In this document: one piece after another, positions 58,814 to 64,000 of the stretch
Layout: each line of letters starts with the position of its first letter
Position numbering within the stretch: the stretch's first letter is position 1
Origin: an uncultured Bacteroidales bacterium
Lineage (GTDB): Bacteria; Bacteroidota; Bacteroidia; Bacteroidales; UBA932
Length of the DNA stretch: 64,000 bases
Reading direction: 5' to 3'
NCBI GenBank assembly: GCA_900318015.1
Contig: ONJB01000005.1
Coordinates: 62,001-126,000, forward strand
Notes under the pieces: generated by a model
The model's input: the letters and a program-made list of their open reading frames with translations, nothing else
What the model was told of the DNA's origin: nothing
The model's database searches: none
Translations under genes and position numbers: made by a program

Positions 58814-60616
58814 CTAGAGCCGGGAAGCCGGCACCCCCTCGAAGGTAATCCGCACCGGAAGGATCCGGCCGGTCTCGTCGAAATGCAGCCGCTCGATGCA
58901 GACGACCCGGTTGTTGCCGTCGGTGGCGCCCAGCGGGTGGCGATGATAGACGATGTAGTACTCGTCTTCGCCGCGGCCGCGGATGACGGAGTGATGTCCG
59001 GCGCCCGTGGCGACGTCCGGGTCGGATTCGAGGATCGTCCCTTCCCGTTTGAAGGGGCCGAAAGGACTGTCGGCGCGGGCGTAGGCCACGTGGTAGTCGG
59101 GGCCGGTCCATCCGCCCTCGCTCCACATGAAATAGTACGTTCCGTTCCGCTTGAGCATGAAGGGGCCTTCCACATAACCCTGCGGCGTCACTTCCTTGTA
59201 GATGCTCCCGTCCTCAAAGGGGACGAGGCTCATCAGGTCGTCACCCAGCCGGACCAGGTTGCAGTGCCCCCAGCCGCCGTAGTACATATAGTACGTCCCA
59301 TCATCATCCAAAAACACGAACTGGTCGATGGGCTGCGCCCCGTTCACGACCTCGTCGATCAGCGGATGGCCGAGGGCGTCCTTGAACGGGCCGGCGGGGT
59401 TGTCGGCCACGGCGACACCGATGCCGCCCTCCCCTTTCTCGTGCATGTCGTTGGCACCGAAATAGAGGTAATACCGACCCTCCTTCCGGACCACGGAAGG
59501 TGCCCACAAGGCCCGCCAGAGCCAGGAAATGTTATCCTTGGCCAGTACTCTGTCATGTTTGGTCCAATGCACCAGGTCCTTCGACGAGAAAGCGTCCATG
59601 AACAACTGCTCCTCGTAAGGATGCGAATACGTGGGATAAATCCAGTATTCCTGGTCGAAGACGACGGCCTCCGGGTCCGCATACCAGCCCTCGAAGAGCG
59701 GATTCCCGCTCGTATGGGACACCTGATAGGCCTCGCAGCGCTCGGCGATGTTCTCCCGCAGGGATTCCCCGTACCAGCGGATCTCGAAGGTATGGTAGCA
59801 TCCGTCCTTGAAGTAGGGTTTCCAAGCGTAGCCGGTCCCTTCGAAACCATCGACCAGCAGGAGCTTGGTCTCCGGGTCCAGCGTAACCGTCAGGGAATCG
59901 AACAGGACCGCCGGAGTGGCGTCCGTGCACCAGTTCACCGGGTTGATGGCGACGGTATTACCGCTGCTCACGAAACTGGCGTTCTCGGGCGAATCGACGG
60001 AATTGTAGCAGATGGTGACACCGGTGTCGTCGGCGCCCTGGGCGGGCCGGATGTCGGTGGATGCAGCCAGGTCCTCCGGGGTGATCTTCCACCCCAGGAC
60101 ATAGGCCGCGACGAGGCGGTCCTGCAGGCTGTCCGGCAGTTCCTTCAGCAGTTCCACGAGGACCTCGCCACCCTGGCTGAAGCCGGCCAGGACGAAGGGA
60201 CGGCCGTCGGAAAGCTCGTCGACATAGTACTTGAAGGCCCGGCGGACATCGTCCATCGCCAGCGGGAAGCGGCTGTCGATCAAGTCCATATCCTGATAGG
60301 TTTCCATCGACATCTGCCGGTAGAAAGGCGAATAAAAGTTCAGGTCGCCGGCCAGGATCCGGTCCACGCCTTCCATTTCACCCCGCATGCCGGGGCAGGC
60401 CGCAGAGTCCGCCGCCTGGGCATAGTGGAACACCTTCCGGCCCACCGTCGCATCGAAGGTTTCCGTGGAACTGATATAGAAAAGGTCCACGTCCGCCCCG
60501 CGGTCGGTCACGTACCACGATTCGGCGGAAGCGTAATCAGGCGACTCGGGAATCGTTTCCCGGGGAGCACAGGCGGCCGCCAGAAGCAAGGCGGCCAGCA
60601 TCCACTTATTGTTCAT
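58814..60616 (-). CDS. DUF3089 alpha/beta-hydrolase fused to a GH43 domain
   Basis: A 600-residue lipoprotein from the ATG at 60616 (MNNKWMLAALLLAAACAP, lipidated Cys 16). Residues ~30-290 form a DUF3089-type alpha/beta-hydrolase (WYVTDRGADVDLFYISSTETF; nucleophile elbow AGFSQGGEV). Residues ~300-600 form a GH43-like five-blade propeller: FEGWYADPEAVVFDQEYWIY (base Asp), NGAQPIDQFVFLDDDGTYYMYY (Asp), GYVEGPFMLKRNGTYYFMW (acid Glu). This resembles GH43 enzymes active on galactan or arabinan. An esterase plus glycosidase on one chain is inferred. Its start overlaps the upstream GH2 stop by eleven bases, so the two are co-translated. Confidence 0.87.
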   Translation of the reverse strand: MNNKWMLAALLLAAACAPRETIPESPDYASAESWYVTDRGADVDLFYISSTETFDATVGRKVFHYAQAADSAACPGMRGEMEGVDRILAGDLNFYSPFYRQMSMETYQDMDLIDSRFPLAMDDVRRAFKYYVDELSDGRPFVLAGFSQGGEVLVELLKELPDSLQDRLVAAYVLGWKITPEDLAASTDIRPAQGADDTGVTICYNSVDSPENASFVSSGNTVAINPVNWCTDATPAVLFDSLTVTLDPETKLLLVDGFEGTGYAWKPYFKDGCYHTFEIRWYGESLRENIAERCEAYQVSHTSGNPLFEGWYADPEAVVFDQEYWIYPTYSHPYEEQLFMDAFSSKDLVHWTKHDRVLAKDNISWLWRALWAPSVVRKEGRYYLYFGANDMHEKGEGGIGVAVADNPAGPFKDALGHPLIDEVVNGAQPIDQFVFLDDDGTYYMYYGGWGHCNLVRLGDDLMSLVPFEDGSIYKEVTPQGYVEGPFMLKRNGTYYFMWSEGGWTGPDYHVAYARADSPFGPFKREGTILESDPDVATGAGHHSVIRGRGEDEYYIVYHRHPLGATDGNNRVVCIERLHFDETGRILPVRITFEGVPASRL

Positions 60617-63104
60617 AGGAGATGTTTTGTACATTCGTGATGAGTTGCTCCTCCACCTTTTCGCGGAAGAGGCGGACCAGCCGGTCCGGACGGAGCGCGA
60701 CCGTGGGATGGAATTCGTCGGAACGCATGTAATCCAGCACGGCCTTGTAGAACTGACGGCCCTCGGGATACTCCAACGTGCTCTCCAGGTCCGAACAGAA
60801 CACCAGGAGGCTGCCGTTCCCCACCGCGAACTCGAACAGGAGTCCGAGCCGATGGTTCCGCTCCACGTTGTCGATGACCTGCACGATCGGCTTGTAGCCC
60901 CTGAGGGCGTCCAGGATCATCGGGCGGGAAGCCTTCAGGACCGGGAACCACTGCCAGTCCGTATGTTCCTCGGTCGGGAATTCCCGGAACACCGGGTGCG
61001 ACGGATCCGTGAGGATGCCCAGGGTGCCGGGCGACACGGGCTTGCCATTGCTCTCGCAGATTCCCTTGAACATCCGATAGTTCCAATAATCGGTCTGGAA
61101 GAGCCCGCCCACCGTGTTGGTAGTGTCCGTCGGCATCAGGAGGACCTTTTTCCCCGCTTCCAGCGCCGCCAGCGCCGCCTTGTCCAGGTTCCGGACGATG
61201 GTGATCCCGCGCTTGTCCGGCTTGTTGTCAGCGGGATAGACCCAGATGGGCCAGGAATTCACCCCTTCGTACCCGGCAGTCCGGACGGCCAGGGGCAAGT
61301 CGATGCGCGCCGGGGCTTTCACCCCGTCCAGCAGTTCGGCGACCGGCCGGTTTATCTCGTAGTCGCTTTCCCCTTCGAGCAGGTCTTCGCCCGTGAAATT
61401 CGCGACTTTCACATGCGCCTGGAAAACCTCATCCTCGCTCCAGCAATACTTGTCGAACTCAGCCAGCGGGACGAGTTCGCTGCAGAACTGCCGCCACTCG
61501 GCGGGATCGATGTCGCCCTTGGCGTCCATGAACGCGTCCAGGATGCCCACATAGGCCGATCCTTGGCCGGGATAGTCCTGGATGTCAAGCAGTTGGAAAC
61601 CGCCGAGGCCCGGGGTGCGGAGGCACATCTCCACATCGGCCTTGTACAGTTCGAAGGCCCAGCGGAGGGACGCGCGGTGGAAAGCATCGGCCTGGTCCGC
61701 CATCCCGGCCACGTCCAGCCGGCGACGGAACTCCATCAGGTTGTACGGGGCCAGCGGACCGGTGTATTTGTCAATCTGGGCATAATCCGGATAGCTCTGG
61801 AACTGCCCCGTCTCGTGGCTGATCACCGGCATCGGGACACCTTCCAGCGCCTCGCCGAAGTTCCGGGTGGTTCCGGGATAGAAGTGGTTCAGGATGCCGC
61901 CGTCCATCGCGTCGCAGAAAGCGAAGGAACTGCGGACGTGGGTGTTAAACGCGCCATACGCTTCGCCGCGGGTACGGCAGGTGGCGAAGAAATCCATCCC
62001 GTCGACATAGCCCTGCCAGCCCAGGAAGGCATTGGTACCGTTGGTGTAGAGGATTTGCGGAGCGGCCTCCCGGAAGGCCGCCACCAACTCCTGCATCACC
62101 GCTTTCTCACCCCAAAGCTCGTTGCCCAGGGAGAACATCGCAAAGGACGGATGGTGTCCATAGGTACGGACGATATTCAGGCCCTCTTTCCGCAGGAACG
62201 CGAGGAGTTCCTCCCCTTCCAGCGTTCCCCAGAACGGGAGCTCCGGCTGGAGGTAGATTCCGAGCTCGTCCGCGGCCGAGAAGGCGGCCTCCGGCGGGCA
62301 CCAGGAATGGAACCGCACGTGGTTGATGCCGTAATCCTTGCAACGACGGAAGTAATTGATCCACGAGGCTTTGTCCATGGGGGTATGCCCCGTCAGCGGG
62401 AAAACGCAAGCGTCGTGCTTGCCGCGGAGGAAGACGGGCTTTCCACCGGCCATAAAACGGCCGTCAACCACCTCCAGACGCGGCATTTCAGCGACAGGAA
62501 GCTTCTCGGAGAAGGTTTCCATCGGCCCGAACTCGATCCGGCCGATGACGCCGTTCCAGTTCGTCTGAGTATCGTCAGAATAGAGGTGGGAACTCCTGAT
62601 CACCTGCGGAGGCACTCCCCCGCCGTTATCCACGCAAAGGGTGATCGTATGCACGCCCGGACGAAGCTTGCCCAGGTTGTAAAGCTGCGGCGTGGACACA
62701 TCATTGCAGGAGTCCACCAGGGCGCCGTCCAGGTATAGTTTCGTCGCCTTGGTGCGCTCGAGATACAGCGCCAGGTCCTTCTCGCGCCACACATACGGCG
62801 CCACGACCTTCTTCCTGTACCAGGCCTTTCCCACGAAGGAATGCCGGCGCGTCAGGCGCCCGGTTTCCACGGGCAAGCCATACTGCGGCTCCACGGCCGC
62901 AATCCCCTTCCCCGCGAGGTCCGTCGTCCCGGGCAGGACGATGGTATCGGAAAACAACGAATCGGCCCGTTCCCCCAAGAGCGAATCGACAGTCATCACT
63001 CCCGCTGGATCCAGGCACAGTTCCCACTCCCCGGAGACTTCCTTCTCCGGTGTACAGGCCGCTGCGGCCAGCACGGCCACTGCGATAGAAAAACCACGTT
63101 TCAT
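60606..63104 (-). CDS. GH2-family glycosidase lipoprotein
   Basis: An 832-residue lipoprotein (MKRGFSIAVAVLAAAACTPE, lipidated Cys 17). The N-terminal sugar-binding jelly-roll (SFVGKAWYRKKVVAPYVW; ATKLYLDGALVDSCNDVS) is followed by a short Ig-like portion and a TIM barrel (FMAGGKPVFLRGKHDACVFP). The acid/base Glu is ~329 in SLGNELWGEK and the nucleophile Glu ~431 in PVISHETGQF. A further ~230-residue C-terminal part contains no known catalytic motif. A -7 box (63109-63116) lies only four bases before the ATG, so the transcript is probably leaderless. It is first of a two-gene operon with the DUF3089-GH43 gene. Confidence 0.9.
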   Translation of the reverse strand: MKRGFSIAVAVLAAAACTPEKEVSGEWELCLDPAGVMTVDSLLGERADSLFSDTIVLPGTTDLAGKGIAAVEPQYGLPVETGRLTRRHSFVGKAWYRKKVVAPYVWREKDLALYLERTKATKLYLDGALVDSCNDVSTPQLYNLGKLRPGVHTITLCVDNGGGVPPQVIRSSHLYSDDTQTNWNGVIGRIEFGPMETFSEKLPVAEMPRLEVVDGRFMAGGKPVFLRGKHDACVFPLTGHTPMDKASWINYFRRCKDYGINHVRFHSWCPPEAAFSAADELGIYLQPELPFWGTLEGEELLAFLRKEGLNIVRTYGHHPSFAMFSLGNELWGEKAVMQELVAAFREAAPQILYTNGTNAFLGWQGYVDGMDFFATCRTRGEAYGAFNTHVRSSFAFCDAMDGGILNHFYPGTTRNFGEALEGVPMPVISHETGQFQSYPDYAQIDKYTGPLAPYNLMEFRRRLDVAGMADQADAFHRASLRWAFELYKADVEMCLRTPGLGGFQLLDIQDYPGQGSAYVGILDAFMDAKGDIDPAEWRQFCSELVPLAEFDKYCWSEDEVFQAHVKVANFTGEDLLEGESDYEINRPVAELLDGVKAPARIDLPLAVRTAGYEGVNSWPIWVYPADNKPDKRGITIVRNLDKAALAALEAGKKVLLMPTDTTNTVGGLFQTDYWNYRMFKGICESNGKPVSPGTLGILTDPSHPVFREFPTEEHTDWQWFPVLKASRPMILDALRGYKPIVQVIDNVERNHRLGLLFEFAVGNGSLLVFCSDLESTLEYPEGRQFYKAVLDYMRSDEFHPTVALRPDRLVRLFREKVEEQLITNVQNISYEQ

Positions 63105-63108
63105 ATCG

Positions 63109-63116
63109 CAAAAATA
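63109..63116 (-). promoter_or_regulatory. -7 box of the GH2/GH43 operon
   Basis: TAttTTTG on the minus strand, four bases upstream of the ATG at 63104, pointing to a leaderless transcript. No strong -33 box is seen. Confidence 0.5.
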
Positions 63117-63142
63117 GTGTTTTTCTCCGAAAGAAAAGCGGG

Positions 63143-63937
63143 TTACACCGGAACCGCCGAAGAAATGGAAACGGTCGACGGATTGAAATCGAAGGGACGG
63201 CTCTCCCCCTCCTTGTCGCAGACGAAAAACAGCGAAAGATCCGGACGAGGGCCGTCGTGCGGAAGACCGTAACAGCCGATGGCATCTTCGTCGGCATCGA
63301 CCTCGGCCCGGAAATCGGCCAACGTGCCCAGGAAGGCGTCCAAGGGGACATCCTTCCGGAACAGCACCAGGAAACGCCCATCGGGCAGGCTGTACAGGAA
63401 CATCCGGTCATCCACCTCGAACTCCAGGTCCACTTCCCGGGCATGGGAACACACAATGTATGCTTTCCGGGCCGACCGGGACACCTGATCCCGCAACACC
63501 AATGGCTCCCGCAGCCGTTCCTCCTCCTTCCGGGCCTCCGCTTCCTTCTTGCGCCGCCCCCTATACAAGGCGTAGACCATCACCGGGAAGAAAGCAATCA
63601 GCAAGAGCACCTTAGCCAGCGGACTGGAGGTATTGCCCGGCAGGAAAACGATCGGGAAAACAGCCAACGCCGTAGAACAAACTGTCGTTGCCTCGGCCAG
63701 GGTCAATTTTCCTATAGCTCGGCCCGACTCGCGCTCCCGAGCCGGTTTTCCCGGCTTCCGCCACTCGACGACCGACTCCCTGATCAGGACAACCACGCCA
63801 AGCAGAAAAAAAACGATTTTCAACCAGTCCCTGCCGATAAAGTGCACGCACAGGCCTTCCAAAGCGAACGTCCCCGCTCCCAGGACCGTCACCCAGACCA
63901 AAAGATCCCCGATTGTGCCGTTCTCGTTTTCCCCCAT
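63143..63937 (-). CDS. Unknown membrane protein with a C-terminal soluble domain
   Basis: A 264-residue protein from the ATG at 63937 (MGENENGTIGDLLVWVTVLG). Four hydrophobic segments (~10-32, 38-55, 82-100, 108-126) are followed by a charged linker (RRKKEAEARKEEERLREP) and a soluble domain (VDLEFEVDDRMFLYSLPDGRFLVLFRKDVPLDAFLGT). No known family is recognised. It has its own promoter (TTG 63968-63970, TAtaTTTG 63942-63949) and is followed closely by the GH2 operon. Confidence 0.72.
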   Translation of the reverse strand: MGENENGTIGDLLVWVTVLGAGTFALEGLCVHFIGRDWLKIVFFLLGVVVLIRESVVEWRKPGKPARERESGRAIGKLTLAEATTVCSTALAVFPIVFLPGNTSSPLAKVLLLIAFFPVMVYALYRGRRKKEAEARKEEERLREPLVLRDQVSRSARKAYIVCSHAREVDLEFEVDDRMFLYSLPDGRFLVLFRKDVPLDAFLGTLADFRAEVDADEDAIGCYGLPHDGPRPDLSLFFVCDKEGESRPFDFNPSTVSISSAVPV

Positions 63938-63941
63938 GTCA

Positions 63942-63970
63942 CAAATATAGGGATTATTATCGAAATACAA
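63942..63970 (-). promoter_or_regulatory. Promoter of the membrane protein gene
   Basis: On the minus strand TTG (63968-63970), an 18-base spacer and TAtaTTTG (63942-63949); the ATG is at 63937, so the leader is very short. The last 30 bases of the window are AT-rich and hold nothing else recognisable. Confidence 0.55.
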
Positions 63971-64000
63971 TAAATATTTGCCATAATTTCATATTTATAG

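Overview
The window is high-GC chromosomal DNA from a member of the Bacteroidetes, most likely Bacteroidales. Three things point there: an adjacent SusC/SusD pair, many lipoproteins with short Bacteroidetes-type signal peptides, and promoters of the Bacteroidetes form (TTG/TTTG, a spacer of about 19-20 bp, then TAnnTTTG). No rRNA or taxonomic marker is present, so genus cannot be given. No intergenic stretch exceeds 300 bases.

Layout. 1-4.5 kb: a partial WYL regulator divergent from glutamate dehydrogenase (gdhA), then a GH97 alpha-glycosidase. 4.5-6.4 kb: a REP-associated (Y1/HUH) transposase overlapping an unknown 284-residue gene, with two REP-like hairpins upstream. 6.4-28.8 kb: a pectin utilisation locus, all on the minus strand and probably one transcription unit of about 22 kb. 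In transcription order it encodes GH28, a CE12-CE8 fusion, GH105, PL1, SusC, SusD, a 1719-residue four-module beta-helix lipoprotein, UxaC (frameshifted in this sequence), UxaA, UxaB and a hexuronate transporter. 28.9-30 kb: a divergent LacI-type regulator with paired operator-like palindromes. 30-35.6 kb: a second minus-strand operon, lacI-kdgK-eda-(GH43+CE15). 35.7-36.8 kb: a TlpA-type lipoprotein. 36.9-39.5 kb: kduD-kduI-DUF4861-like operon, sharing a perfect palindromic operator with the second lacI gene. Together these encode a nearly complete route from extracellular pectin to pyruvate and glyceraldehyde-3-phosphate: saturated galacturonate passes through UxaC/UxaB/UxaA, unsaturated uronate through KduI/KduD, and both meet at 2-keto-3-deoxygluconate (KdgK, Eda).

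39.6-45.3 kb: a duplicated pair of DUF4230-type genes (four genes in A-B-A'-B' order), then a fusion of receiver-like domains to the ATP-binding domain of PEP synthase. 45.3-46.8 kb: a carboxylesterase broken by an internal deletion. 47-54.4 kb: a secreted unknown protein, then a probable eight-gene plus-strand operon (cyclophilin, GH2, two metallophosphoesterases, small unknown proteins, a flavodoxin lipoprotein and a flavin-reductase-like lipoprotein).

54.4-58.7 kb looks like acquired DNA. An intact tRNA-Arg(CCG) lies at the right edge. A degenerate copy of its 3' end plus terminator lies at the left edge. Inside is a visibly AT-richer 1.6-kb segment bounded by perfect 24-bp direct repeats. 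58.8-63.1 kb: a GH2 and a DUF3089-GH43 fusion, another glycan-degrading pair. The window ends with an unknown membrane protein.
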